Origin: Jiangella endophytica | GTDB taxonomy: Bacteria > Actinomycetota > Actinomycetes > Jiangellales > Jiangellaceae | Reading direction: 5' to 3' | NCBI RefSeq assembly: GCF_003427025.1 | Contig: NZ_QVAI01000011.1 | Span: forward strand, 1 to 64,000 | DNA length: 64,000 bases | Part shown: in pieces, positions 19,089-27,911 of the stretch | Layout: every line of letters starts with the position of its first letter | Position numbering within the stretch: position 1 is the stretch's first letter | Translations under genes and position numbers: made by a program | The notes under the pieces: generated by a model | Databases searched by the model: none | What the model was told of the DNA's origin: nothing | Seen by the model: the letters and a program-made list of their open reading frames with translations, nothing else

Positions 19089-20507
19089 TCACGGGCCGAG
19101 CGTCAGCAACGTCTCCTCGGTCATCTCGCGGATGGCGTAGGCCGGACCCTCGTGGCCGAACCCGCTGGCCTTGACGCCACCGAAGGGCATGAGGTCGACG
19201 CGGGCGCTGGAGGTCTCGTTGACGTGCACGGTGCCGACGCGCAGCCGGCCGGCGACGTGCAGCGCCCGGCCGATGTCTGACGTGAACAGGCCGGCCGCGA
19301 GGCCGTAGGGGGTGTCGTTGGCCTCGTCGATCGCCTTGTCGACGTCGGTGAACGGCCGGATGGACACGACCGGGCCGAAGATCTCGCGGCACATGACGTT
19401 CATGTCCGGCGCGACGTCGGTGAGCACGGTGGGCTGGACGACGGCGCCCTTCCTCGTCCCGCCGGTGACGACCTCGGCGCCGCCGCCGGCCGCGGCCGAC
19501 ACCCAGCTCTCGACCCGCTCGGCCGCCTGCTCGTCGATGAGCGGGCCGATGAACGTGTCCGGTTCGCGCGGGTCACCGATCGCCCGGCCGTCCAGCGCGG
19601 CCTCCAGCGCCGCGGTGAAGTCGCCGGCGACGGCCTCGTGCACGTAGAGCCGCTGCACCGACGTGCACACCTGGCCGGCCTTGCGGAAGGCGGCGTTGAC
19701 GCACAGCCGCACCGCGCGGGCGAGGTCGGCGTCCTCGCAGACGATGGTGCTGGCCAGGCTGCCCAGCTCGAGCTGGGCCCGGCGCACGCCGATGGTGCGC
19801 TGGATGTGCTCGCCGACGGCCGTGCTGCCGGTGAACGCGTAGTACGCGGGCACCTCGTCCTCGAGCAGCCACTGGCCCACCGTGGGACCGTCGCCGTACA
19901 GGACGCTGATCAGGTCCGGCGGCAGGCCGGCGTCGAGCAGCACCCGCAGCAGCAGGTCCGCCGTCAGCGGCGTCTGCACGGCCGGCTTCAGGACGACGCC
20001 GTTCCCGGCCGCCAGCGCCGGCGCGATCTTGTGGGCGACGGTGTTGAGCGGCGAGTTGAACGGGGTGATGGCGCACACGACGCCGACCGGGCGCCGCACC
20101 GTGAACGCGACCCGTGCCGGCCCGCTCGGGTCGGCGTCGATGGGCACCACCTCGCCCCGCAGCCGCTTGGCCTCCTCGCCGGACAACAGCAGCGTCTGCG
20201 CCGTCCGCTCCACCTCCCGCCGGGCGTCCACGGTGGTGAAGCCGGTGTCGGTGACGATCGACTCGACCAGTTCGCCGGCCCGCTCGAGCACCAGCTCGCC
20301 GGCACGGGCGAGGATCCGGTAACGGTCGTACGGCGAGAGGGCCTGCCCGGCCTGCGCGGCGGCGACGGCCCGGGTGGCCTCCGCGACCTGCGCGCGGCCG
20401 GGCGACTGGATGTCGGCCACCGGCTCGCGCGTGTAGGTGTCGCGGGCGACGGCGCTCTGCTCGCCGTCGACCCAGTCACCCGCCACGAACGGGCGCAGCT
20501 GCTTCAT
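19089..20507 (-). CDS. Aldehyde dehydrogenase family protein
   Basis: NAD(P)-dependent aldehyde dehydrogenase, 472 aa. Catalytic residues are visible: Cys281 in GQVCTSVQR, general base Glu247 in QLELGS, and Asn151 in TPFNSPLN. The cofactor-binding GSTAVG motif is at residues 227-232. The layout (short N-terminus, PFNSPLN) resembles the lactaldehyde/glyceraldehyde-3-phosphate (GapN-like) side of the family. It lies 14 bases downstream of the ThDP enzyme and would oxidise an aldehyde made by that decarboxylase or by an LLM enzyme. Confidence 0.9.
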   Translation of the reverse strand: MKQLRPFVAGDWVDGEQSAVARDTYTREPVADIQSPGRAQVAEATRAVAAAQAGQALSPYDRYRILARAGELVLERAGELVESIVTDTGFTTVDARREVERTAQTLLLSGEEAKRLRGEVVPIDADPSGPARVAFTVRRPVGVVCAITPFNSPLNTVAHKIAPALAAGNGVVLKPAVQTPLTADLLLRVLLDAGLPPDLISVLYGDGPTVGQWLLEDEVPAYYAFTGSTAVGEHIQRTIGVRRAQLELGSLASTIVCEDADLARAVRLCVNAAFRKAGQVCTSVQRLYVHEAVAGDFTAALEAALDGRAIGDPREPDTFIGPLIDEQAAERVESWVSAAAGGGAEVVTGGTRKGAVVQPTVLTDVAPDMNVMCREIFGPVVSIRPFTDVDKAIDEANDTPYGLAAGLFTSDIGRALHVAGRLRVGTVHVNETSSARVDLMPFGGVKASGFGHEGPAYAIREMTEETLLTLGP

Positions 20508-20521
20508 GCTTCTCCTCCGTG

Positions 20522-22129
20522 TCAGAACTGCGACGCGTACTGGGCCGGGTCGATGCGCGCCTCGACGACCAGTGGGCGGGTCAGGCCGGCGACGCCCTCG
20601 ATGGCGCGGTCCAGCTCGGCCCGCGACTCCACCCTGATGCCGTCGCAGCCCATCGCCCCGGCCAGCTGGACGAGGTCGGTGTCCTCGATGCGGGTCGCGA
20701 CGCTCGGGTAGCTGACCGCCATCTGCTTGAGCTCGATCCGGTTGAGGCTGCCGTCGACGAACACGACCACGACGATCGGCAGTCCGAGCGCCGCCGCCAG
20801 CCGCATCTCCGTCGCGACCATGGCGAAGCCGCCGTCGCCGACGAGGGCCGCGACCGGCCGGTCCGGGTGCAGCAGCTTCGCGGCGATGGCCGCCGGCACG
20901 CCGAAGCCCATCGCCGACAGGCCGTTGGTCATGAGCACGCTGCGCGGCCGGGTGGCCGGCCAGCCCTGCCCGACCAGCAGCTTGTGCGATCCGACGTCGG
21001 AGGTGACGATCGCGGTCGCGGCCAGCCGGCCGGCCACCACGTCCACCACGTCGGTGGGGTTGAGCCGATCGGCCACGCGGCCGTCGTAGTAGGCATCGCG
21101 CAGCCGGGCGCGGTGCTCCTTGACCTCCCGCTCGGTCCAGCGCGGCTCACCGGTCCAGCCGTCGGCCAGCCAGCCGAGCCCGGCCGCGACGTCGCCGACC
21201 ACCTCGCTGGCGGCGGCGTAGATCTGGTCGGTGTTCGGTGTGGTGTCCACGTGCAGCACCGGGGTGGTGAGCCGCCACGGCTTGATCAGCTCGACCGGGT
21301 CGAAGCCGGCCGCCACGATGAGGTCGGCGGACCCCAGGAAGTCCCACACCACCTGGTTGCAGGCCATGTCGAGGACGCCGGCGAACATCGGCGAGTCCTC
21401 CGGGACGACACCCTTGGCCATCGGCGCCACGACCACCGGCAGGCCGGCGGTCTCGGCCAGCCGGAGCAGTTGCTCCGTGGCCTCGCAGCGCGCCGCGCCG
21501 ATGCCGGCCAGCAGCACCGGGCGGCGCGCGGCCGCGAGCAGCCGCGCCGGGTCCGCGCCGCTGACTCCGACTCCCCCACGCACCGGCCCGAGCGGCGGGA
21601 CCGCCACCTCGGCGTCGCGTGCGGTGGCCTTGAACGTGTCCGACCCGACGGTCAGGTGCACGGCACCGGGCCGCTCGGCGGTCGCGGTGCGCAGGGCCTT
21701 GCGCATGACGGTGGCGGCGGCGCCGGCGTCCATGCGTCCGGCCCACTTGGTGACCGGCGCGAACAACGCCTGGTGGTCGACGACCTGATGGGTGAAGAAC
21801 GGCTCGCGGGCCGACTCGATCTGCCCCGACACCGCGAGCAGTGGCACGCGGTCCAGCGTGGCCGCCGCGACGCCGTTGACCAGCGCGGTCGACCCGGGGC
21901 CCAGGGTGGACAGGCAGACCCCGGGCCGGCCGGTGACCATGCCGTACGCCTCGGCCATGAACGCCGCCGTGCCCTCCCGCCGGGCCAGCACGACGTCGAT
22001 GCCGCGCACCCGCGAACGCTCCATGAACTCGATGATCGGATCACCGGGATAGGCGAAGATCGCCTCGGTGCCCGCCTCCGCGAGGTAAGCCGCCATCACA
22101 TCCGCGGTGCTCGCCGCCTCGGCCGCCAT
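20522..22129 (-). CDS. Thiamine diphosphate-dependent enzyme (acetolactate synthase/decarboxylase superfamily)
   Basis: A 535-aa enzyme with all three domains of the pyruvate oxidase/acetolactate synthase family. The catalytic ThDP-activating Glu is Glu52 in RREGTAAFMAEAYG. The ThDP/Mg motif begins GDGGFAMVATEM and ends SLNR in the C-terminal third. The middle domain lacks an obvious FAD-binding signature. Candidates are a 2-oxoacid decarboxylase, carboligase or sulfoacetaldehyde acetyltransferase-like enzyme; sequence alone does not decide. It starts 3 bases after the stop of the F420-type LLM gene, in the same operon. Confidence 0.85.
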   Translation of the reverse strand: MAAEAASTADVMAAYLAEAGTEAIFAYPGDPIIEFMERSRVRGIDVVLARREGTAAFMAEAYGMVTGRPGVCLSTLGPGSTALVNGVAAATLDRVPLLAVSGQIESAREPFFTHQVVDHQALFAPVTKWAGRMDAGAAATVMRKALRTATAERPGAVHLTVGSDTFKATARDAEVAVPPLGPVRGGVGVSGADPARLLAAARRPVLLAGIGAARCEATEQLLRLAETAGLPVVVAPMAKGVVPEDSPMFAGVLDMACNQVVWDFLGSADLIVAAGFDPVELIKPWRLTTPVLHVDTTPNTDQIYAAASEVVGDVAAGLGWLADGWTGEPRWTEREVKEHRARLRDAYYDGRVADRLNPTDVVDVVAGRLAATAIVTSDVGSHKLLVGQGWPATRPRSVLMTNGLSAMGFGVPAAIAAKLLHPDRPVAALVGDGGFAMVATEMRLAAALGLPIVVVVFVDGSLNRIELKQMAVSYPSVATRIEDTDLVQLAGAMGCDGIRVESRAELDRAIEGVAGLTRPLVVEARIDPAQYASQF

Positions 22130-22132
22130 CGG

Positions 22133-23122
22133 TCAGCTCGCCAGCTCGCGCAGGCGCGGCAGCACGTTCTCGCCGATGAGCTTGATGGTGGCCACCGGGT
22201 CGTTGCTGGCCACCTGGATCGAGACCCACTCCGCGTCGATCTGCTCGACCAGCGGACGGTACGCCTCCACCAGCGCGTCGGCGTCGGATACCAGCGTGTA
22301 GCTGCCGAGCACCTCCGCGCGGTCCATCGCGTCGGCCCGCTCGCGCAGAACGGCGGGGTCGGCCGCTTCCAGCCGGCCCGGTGCGCGCAGGCCGCGCATC
22401 GGCCCGAGCGCCCGCCAGGCCTCCTCCTCGTCGCCGGCCAGGACGGTCCACCGGGTGGCCAGGATCCGCGGGTCGTGGTTGCCGCGCTCGGCGGCCGCGG
22501 CCCGGAACGGCTCGATGACCTTGGCGATGGTGTCCTGCGGGTTCTTGACGCTGGTGATGAGGCCGTCGGCGTTGGCACCTGCGAACGCGGCCGACTTCGG
22601 CCCGCCGGCCGCGAGCAGCGTCGGCACCTTGGACGTCGGCGGGCTGTAGAGCTTGGCGGTGGTCGTCTTGTAGTACTCGCCGGCGAAGTCCAGCTTCTCA
22701 CCGTCATGCAGCCGGCGGATGATCTCCAGCGCCTCGCGCATGCGGCCCATCCGCTCGCCGTAGCCGGGGAACTCCCACCCGAGCGGCGTCTCGTTGATGG
22801 CCTCGCCGCTACCGACGCCCAGCAGCAGCCGGCCGCCGGACAGCCGCTGGACGGTGGCCGAGGCCTGGGCGACCAGGCCGGGGTGGTAGTGGAACAGCGG
22901 GCAGGTGACAGACGTACCGAGCTCGACCCGCTCGGTGCGGGCCGCCACCGTGCCCAGCCAGCTCCACACGAAGCCCGCGGCGGACGTGTCGTCGACCCAC
23001 GGGTGGAAGTGGTCGGACCCCAGGACGGTGTCGAACCCGGCCTGCTCGGCCAGGACGGCCTGCTCGACCAGCTCCTCCGGCTGGTACGACTCGTGACTGC
23101 ACAACCACGCGAACTTGACCAT
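22133..23122 (-). CDS. LLM F420-dependent oxidoreductase, G6PDH-like family
   Basis: A 329-aa barrel enzyme whose pattern matches the Fgd-like group (TIGR03557 type): YQPEELVEQAVLAEQAGFD, then SDHFHPW, TERVELGTSVTCPLFHYHPG, and GVGSGEAINE. These positions surround the deazaflavin in F420-dependent glucose-6-phosphate dehydrogenase, so coenzyme F420 is a better guess than FMN. That fits an actinomycete, although no F420 biosynthesis genes are in the window. It follows the first of the DUF3830 genes by 12 bases. Confidence 0.88.
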   Translation of the reverse strand: MVKFAWLCSHESYQPEELVEQAVLAEQAGFDTVLGSDHFHPWVDDTSAAGFVWSWLGTVAARTERVELGTSVTCPLFHYHPGLVAQASATVQRLSGGRLLLGVGSGEAINETPLGWEFPGYGERMGRMREALEIIRRLHDGEKLDFAGEYYKTTTAKLYSPPTSKVPTLLAAGGPKSAAFAGANADGLITSVKNPQDTIAKVIEPFRAAAAERGNHDPRILATRWTVLAGDEEEAWRALGPMRGLRAPGRLEAADPAVLRERADAMDRAEVLGSYTLVSDADALVEAYRPLVEQIDAEWVSIQVASNDPVATIKLIGENVLPRLRELAS

Positions 23123-23134
23123 GCGCTCTTCCCT

Positions 23135-23563
23135 TCAGGCCCGGCCGACGACGATGGCCGACGGGCCCTGGTCGGCCGTACGGGCCACGACGGACAGGAA
23201 CTCCGACCGGTTCGTGACGATCTTGGCCAGGCGGGTGGTGTAGTCGACGCCGACCGCCCAGCGGTACTCGCCGACGCCGTAGCCGATGAGGATCTCGCTG
23301 CCGCGAGGGCGCATCACGAGCGTGCCCGGGTAGATCGACGTGACCGGGTTCTCCAGCTCCGCGACCTCGCGCAGCGGCCCCTCGCCCGGGTGCAGCACGC
23401 CCACGTCGCCGGACCACTTGGCCGAGATGAGCTTGCGCTCGATCGGCTCGGCGAGCATCTCCCACAGCGCGGCGGTGGCCTTCGGCGCGTTCGCCTCCAG
23501 CAGCAGCGCCTCCGCGGCCACGCCGCCGGACTCCAGCCGGATCCGCTTCTCCGTCATCGTCAC
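23135..23563 (-). CDS. DUF3830 family protein (copy 1 of 3)
   Basis: A 142-aa protein of the DUF3830 family, a small beta-barrel fold related to cyclophilins, with no proven activity. Family blocks are visible: an N-terminal IRLESGG strand, PKATAALWEMLAEPI, and the core TSIYPGTLVMRPRG followed by IGYGVGEYRW. The GTG at 23563 overlaps the stop of copy 2; an ATG two codons inside is an alternative. Three such genes in a row suggest a multi-subunit or multi-ligand function inside this operon. Confidence 0.85.
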   Translation of the reverse strand: MTMTEKRIRLESGGVAAEALLLEANAPKATAALWEMLAEPIERKLISAKWSGDVGVLHPGEGPLREVAELENPVTSIYPGTLVMRPRGSEILIGYGVGEYRWAVGVDYTTRLAKIVTNRSEFLSVVARTADQGPSAIVVGRA

Positions 23564-23970
23564 TCCCCCTGCTCGATCCGCACGTCAAGCGCTCCACGGT
23601 CGCGGGTGTCCTGGAGCTTCGCCGCCAGCTCGGCGGCGTTCTCGACCACGTCGCCCAGGTACGTCACCCAATGGGTGCCGGTGCTGCTGCGCGCCTGGCC
23701 CTGGCCGTAGGCGAACACCAGATAGCCGCGGACGGGGTCGTAGGCGACCATGCCCGGGTAGTACATGGAGACCTGGCCCTCGATGCCGGCCGACTCGTCA
23801 CGCAACGCGGCGTCGTGCACGACGGCGCAGTTGCCGCTGCGGCTGGCGTGCACGACCCGGGTCTGCAGGGGCAGCGCGCCCAGGACCGCGGCCACGCCGT
23901 TGGGAGCGGCGGCGTCCTTCAGTTCGGCGACGGCGGTGACGCCGTCGACGGTGATCCGCAGCTTCGTCAC
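23560..23970 (-). CDS. DUF3830 family protein (copy 2 of 3)
   Basis: Middle copy, 136 aa, the most divergent. It keeps the fold pattern: KLRITVDGVTAVAEL, PNGVAAVLGALPLQ, then VSMYYPGMVAYDP and LVFAYGQGQA. The TSIYPGT core of the other two copies has become SMYYPGM, and the Arg-Pro pair after it is replaced. This copy may have a different ligand or a structural role. GTGA overlaps join it to both neighbours. The frame is open far upstream, but only the coupled GTG at 23970 gives a family-like N-terminus. Confidence 0.8.
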   Translation of the reverse strand: MTKLRITVDGVTAVAELKDAAAPNGVAAVLGALPLQTRVVHASRSGNCAVVHDAALRDESAGIEGQVSMYYPGMVAYDPVRGYLVFAYGQGQARSSTGTHWVTYLGDVVENAAELAAKLQDTRDRGALDVRIEQGE

Positions 23971-24395
23971 GACTCGTCCTCCGCTCGGGTGATCGACACC
24001 TCGGTGGAACCGCCCTGCCAGGTGGCGCCGAAGGCGGCCAGCAGCTCGGCGCCGTCGCCGTCCAGCTCGGCCACCGGTGTGGCGTAGGTGCGTCCCACCG
24101 GTCCGCGCGACTCGGCCACGCCGTACGACAGGAACAGCTCGGCGACGCCGCGCGGGTTGGGCCGCACCACGATCGTGCCGGGGTAGATCGACGTCACCGG
24201 CAGTTCGATGTCGTCGAGGGCGGCGATCGGCTGGTTCGGTGTCTTGACCCACACCGCCGATCCGGCCCACCGGGCGTGCGTGATGGTGCCCTCGATCGGC
24301 AGCGACTCCCAGAAGGCGTCGGCCGTCTTCGGCGCGTCCTCGAGCAGGGTGTAACGCGCCGTGGCGTCGCCCACCCGGACTTCGATCCTCTTCAT
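23967..24395 (-). CDS. DUF3830 family protein (copy 3 of 3)
   Basis: First of the trio in transcription order, 142 aa. It carries the family start MKRIEVRVGD, the segment PKTADAFWESLPIEGTITHA and the core TSIYPGTIVVRPNP, then LSYGVAESRGPVG. An in-frame ATG four codons upstream (24407) is possible, but the chosen ATG has a GGGA 6 bases before it and matches the family N-terminus. It lies 39 bases after the LLM gene that starts the operon. Confidence 0.83.
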   Translation of the reverse strand: MKRIEVRVGDATARYTLLEDAPKTADAFWESLPIEGTITHARWAGSAVWVKTPNQPIAALDDIELPVTSIYPGTIVVRPNPRGVAELFLSYGVAESRGPVGRTYATPVAELDGDGAELLAAFGATWQGGSTEVSITRAEDES

Positions 24396-24434
24396 TCCCC
24401 ATCCCATCGGTCGTCTCGATGTGTGCCGGCCGCG

Positions 24435-25418
24435 CTACGCGAACTGCGGGAGGACCTCCTTCCCGAGCAGCTGGATCTGCTCGAGCACCTGCTCCGGGGT
24501 GTTCCCGCTCGGGATGAGCCCGACGTGCTGCATGCCGGCCTGCTCGTACTCCCGCAGCCGGGCCGCGACGTCGGCCGGCGACCCGACGATGTAGGACGTC
24601 TCGGCCGACCGGCCGCGCGCCGCGCCCAGGCCTCGGGCCAGCGAGCTCTCCCACTGTTCCTGGGCCTGCGCGCGCGTCGGCGCGACGAGCACGTCGAACT
24701 GCAGACTGACGTCGATCTCGCCCGGGTCGCGGCCCACCTGGTCGCACGCCGCGCGCAGCGCCTGGATGCGCTCGGTCAGCTGCTCCGGCGTGATGTGCAT
24801 GTGGATCCAGCCCGCGCCCCACCGGGCCGTGCGGCGCAGCATCTCGTCACCGGCACCGGTCATGTACAGCGGGAACGGTCGCTGCACCGGCTTGGGGAAG
24901 ACCTCCGCGCCCTGGACGCTGAAGTACTCGCCGTCGTGGTCGACGACCTGCTCGGTGAGCAGTTTCTCCAGCAGCTCCAGCGACTCCTCGAGCCAGCGGC
25001 CGCGGTTGATCGTGCTGCTGAACCGGCCACGCAGGCGGTCCAGCTCGGTGCGCTTCCCGCCCAGCCCGAGGCCGAGCGCGTACCGCCCGCCGGACAGCAC
25101 GTCGAGGGTGGCCACCTGCTTGGCCAGCAGGATCGGGTCGCGCAACGGCACCGTGATGGCCGACGTGACGAACCGGATCCGCTCGGTGCGGGCGGCCAGG
25201 AACGCCAGTGTCGTCTGGGCCTCGAAGAAGTTCGGCGTGGCGCGGGCCTGACCCGACAACGCCTCGTCGAAGGTGGACTGCAGGTCGTTGGCCCACAGCG
25301 AGTCGAACCCGCTCGCCTCCGCTGTCACCGCGATGTCGGTGAGCACCTGGGGCGTGGTGAACCCCGGTGGATAGACCTTGCCTTCGCGACAGTTCGGTAT
25401 GGCTGCTCCGAAACGCAT
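24435..25418 (-). CDS. LLM class oxidoreductase (F420- or FMN-type)
   Basis: A 327-aa luciferase-like enzyme, first gene of the DUF3830 operon. Motifs are GFDSLWANDLQ, RIRFVTSAITVPLRDPILLAKQ, SGGRYALGLGLGGKR, and the late SYIVGSPADVAARLREYE phosphate-binding turn. The pattern resembles TIGR03619-type enzymes, many of which use F420, but FMN cannot be excluded. A GCATCC-N4-GTATAC site lies 27 bases upstream of its ATG, in the position of an operator for the neighbouring GntR regulator. Confidence 0.86.
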   Translation of the reverse strand: MRFGAAIPNCREGKVYPPGFTTPQVLTDIAVTAEASGFDSLWANDLQSTFDEALSGQARATPNFFEAQTTLAFLAARTERIRFVTSAITVPLRDPILLAKQVATLDVLSGGRYALGLGLGGKRTELDRLRGRFSSTINRGRWLEESLELLEKLLTEQVVDHDGEYFSVQGAEVFPKPVQRPFPLYMTGAGDEMLRRTARWGAGWIHMHITPEQLTERIQALRAACDQVGRDPGEIDVSLQFDVLVAPTRAQAQEQWESSLARGLGAARGRSAETSYIVGSPADVAARLREYEQAGMQHVGLIPSGNTPEQVLEQIQLLGKEVLPQFA

Positions 25419-25444
25419 ACGCGAGAACCTCCGTGTCTACGATT

Positions 25445-25460
25445 GCATCCCAATGTATAC
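25445..25460. promoter_or_regulatory. Candidate GntR/FCD operator (site 1)
   Basis: GCATCC-CAAT-GTATAC, 10 of 12 arm bases matching the perfect site at 31939-31954. It lies 27 bases upstream of the ATG of the LLM-DUF3830 operon, directly next to the GntR gene that ends at 25513. Confidence 0.6.
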
Positions 25461-25512
25461 CGTCGCGCGCAATGCCGTCCAGACTCCGCCGGCATGCGCC
25501 CTCAGGCCTTGC

Positions 25513-26184
25513 TCAGTCGGTCTCCCAGAGCTTCAGCCGGATGTCGCGGGCCGCGGTGAAGTGCTGCCCGGCCAGCTCGGCGGCGAGCTCTCCGTTGCGT
25601 GCCTCGATGGCGTCGACCAACTGCTCGTGCTCGCGATTGGACGTCTCCCACCGGCCCGGATAGGCCAGCGTCGTCGCCGGGTAGCGGCCCAGGTGCATGC
25701 TCAGCCGGCCGAGCAGGTCGATGAGCGAGCCGTTGTGGCTGGCCCGCCAGACCAGCCGGTGGAACTCGGCGTTGACGGCCGCCTTCGTGGTGGCGTCGGC
25801 GTCGGCCAGCTTGGCCATGCGCGGGATCATCCGGCGCATCAGCAACAGGTCGTTCTGGTTACGCCGGTCGGCGGCGAACCGGGCCGCCGTGGCCTCCAGC
25901 ACGATGCGGGTCTCGTAGATGTCGAGGATCTCCTCGGGGCTGCTCTCCCGCACCACCAGGCCGCGGTCGCCGCGTCGGATCAGGCCGTCCTGCTCGAGGC
26001 GGGTCAGGGCCTCGCGCACCGGCGTGCGGCTGACCTGACACCACTCGGCGAGCGTGGCCTCGACGAGCGCCTGCCCCGGCTCGAGTTCGCCGGAGAGGAT
26101 CGCCTGCCGGATCTTCTCGTAGGGGTTCGGCCGGCGGTCCGGCGGCGGGAATCGTCGCTGATCGTCGCTAGGGGCCGTGACCAT
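25513..26184 (-). CDS. GntR family transcriptional regulator (FCD subfamily)
   Basis: A 223-aa regulator. The N-terminal winged helix-turn-helix is the region PNPYEKIRQAILSGELEPGQ to SRTPVREALTRLEQDGLI. The C-terminal all-helical FCD ligand domain has the metal-binding pattern with Glu/Asp and His residues in YETRIVLEATAA, VNAEFHRLVWRASHN and NREHEQLVDAIEARN. The ATG at 26184 has AAAGG 8 bases upstream and is preferred to the ATG at 26202. It sits between the importer operon and the LLM-DUF3830 operon and most likely represses both until the substrate or an intermediate binds. Confidence 0.92.
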   Translation of the reverse strand: MVTAPSDDQRRFPPPDRRPNPYEKIRQAILSGELEPGQALVEATLAEWCQVSRTPVREALTRLEQDGLIRRGDRGLVVRESSPEEILDIYETRIVLEATAARFAADRRNQNDLLLMRRMIPRMAKLADADATTKAAVNAEFHRLVWRASHNGSLIDLLGRLSMHLGRYPATTLAYPGRWETSNREHEQLVDAIEARNGELAAELAGQHFTAARDIRLKLWETD

Positions 26185-26306
26185 CGGTGCTGCCTTTCTC
26201 ATGGACGTCGGCACCTGGCCCGTGATCCGCGCCCGATCCGCGACCGGTGCGGTGGCCAGGGCCGACACAGGATGAGCATTCGAGACTAGCCGATCTTGAC
26301 CGATCG

Positions 26307-27911
26307 TCACGGCTCCAACGCGCTCCAGGTGAGGTCGCCCGAGAGCGCCCCTGACAGGAACTCGTCGATGCCGCCGAAGCTCGACCGGATGGCGTCCGGC
26401 TGGTCGGCCTGCAGGAGCGTGATCGCCGGCAGGTCCTCGGCGATGAGTGCCTGGGCCTGTGCGTAGATCCCGGCCCGCTGCCCCTGGTCCTGCGTGCGAG
26501 CGGCCTCGGCGAACAACCCGTCCAGCTCCTCGTTGCAGTAGCCGGTCGGGTTGTTGAACGCCAGCTTGTTCGGGTTGCACTTGTAGACCCGCCCGATGCC
26601 GAACTCCGGGTCCGGACGCGTGTCGAGGGAGAGCAGGTTGGTGCCGAAGTCCTGCTGGACGAAGAGCGCGTCGCTGTTGACCGTCGCCTCGTCCTGGGTG
26701 GGCTCGGCCTGCACCCCGATCGCTCGCCAGTTGTCGGCGATGATCGCGGCCAGCGCCTGTGTGTACGGCTGGGTGGCCACGTAGCGGAGCCGGACGCTGA
26801 ACCGGGTGCCGTCGCTCTGCTCCGGGTACCCCGCCTGGTCCAGCAGCGCGGCGGCCGCGTCGGGGTCGTAGCCGTAGGTGTCCAGGTAGTCGACCCCGGT
26901 GTCGGTGGCCCAGAGCCCCGTCGGGAACGACCCCGCCGCCGGATCGGTGAAGTCCGGGTCCGCCGACTTCGACATCAGGTCGCGGTCCAGCGCCATGAAC
27001 AGCGCCTTGCGCACGTCCGGGTCGCCCAGCGGCTCCTCGTTCTGGTTGAGCCACATGGTCATGAACGTCGCCGAGACCCGGCCGTTCTGCAGGGTGATCT
27101 CGTCGTTGCCGTCCAGTGCCTTGACGATGGTGTCGTCGACGTCGAACTTGTTGATGTAGTCGATCTCACCGCTGACCAGGGCGTTGGCGCGCGAGTTGCT
27201 GTCCGGGATCACCTTGTAGATCAGCCGGTCGATGGCCGGCGCGCCGTCCCAGTAGTCCGGGTTGGCCGTCAGGGTGATGGTGTCGCCGCTCCAGCTGTCG
27301 AACACGTAGGGGCCGGTGCCCACCGGGGCGCGGTTGTTCGGGTTCGTCAGCAGGTCGGTGCCCGCGTAGATGTGCTCGGGCTGGATGCTGAAGTCCTGCG
27401 GTCCCAGCGCCAGCAGCAGCGGCGCCAGCGGCTGCTTCAGGGTGACGACGACGGTCGCGTCGTCCGGCGCCGCGACGGAGGCGATGGTGCTGGTCAGCAC
27501 GGCGCCGGTCGGCGACAGCGGCAGCACCTCCTGGAAGCTGAAGACGACGTCGGCCGACGTGAACGGCTCACCGTCGTGCCAGGTGACGCCCTGGCGCAGG
27601 TGGAAGGTGTAGGTCAGGCCGTCGTCGGAGATGTCCCACGACTCCGCCAACGCCGGCACGACGTCCTTGTCCTTCGTGGTGCGCACCAGGCCCTCGGCGA
27701 CGGCCAGGCCGACGGTGGCCGTGAGGGCGTCGGAGGTGAAGCTGCGCACCAGCATCTCCGGCTGGCTGGCCAGGCCGGTGACGAACGTGGTCTCCTCGCC
27801 GCTGCCGCCACCGGTGGAATCGGTGCCGGTGCCGCCGCAGGCGGCCAGTAGCAGCGCCGTGGCCGCGATGGCCGGCACGATGCCGGCCCGCCGCGCGAAC
27901 GTGATGGTCAT
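26307..27911 (-). CDS. ABC transporter substrate-binding lipoprotein (SBP_bac_5 family)
   Basis: A 534-aa lipoprotein with lipobox LLAACGG (lipid Cys25), a Gly/Ser linker and a full family 5 binding domain. Landmarks are ALAESWDISDDGLTYTFHLR and APVGTGPYVFDSWSGDT. It is the last gene of the importer operon; SBP genes more often come first. It overlaps the ATPase gene by ATGA. A 17-base hairpin (CCGCACCG-A-CGGTGCGG, 27928-27944) inside the end of the upstream gene lies just before its start. The ligand is unknown; by position it feeds the LLM-DUF3830 pathway. Confidence 0.93.
   Translation of the reverse strand: MTITFARRAGIVPAIAATALLLAACGGTGTDSTGGGSGEETTFVTGLASQPEMLVRSFTSDALTATVGLAVAEGLVRTTKDKDVVPALAESWDISDDGLTYTFHLRQGVTWHDGEPFTSADVVFSFQEVLPLSPTGAVLTSTIASVAAPDDATVVVTLKQPLAPLLLALGPQDFSIQPEHIYAGTDLLTNPNNRAPVGTGPYVFDSWSGDTITLTANPDYWDGAPAIDRLIYKVIPDSNSRANALVSGEIDYINKFDVDDTIVKALDGNDEITLQNGRVSATFMTMWLNQNEEPLGDPDVRKALFMALDRDLMSKSADPDFTDPAAGSFPTGLWATDTGVDYLDTYGYDPDAAAALLDQAGYPEQSDGTRFSVRLRYVATQPYTQALAAIIADNWRAIGVQAEPTQDEATVNSDALFVQQDFGTNLLSLDTRPDPEFGIGRVYKCNPNKLAFNNPTGYCNEELDGLFAEAARTQDQGQRAGIYAQAQALIAEDLPAITLLQADQPDAIRSSFGGIDEFLSGALSGDLTWSALEP

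Noticed and set aside
20519-23710. 1063-codon open frame on the plus strand
   Set aside because: Antisense to the ThDP, LLM and DUF3830 genes, all of which have clear motifs. The composition is typical of shadow translation.
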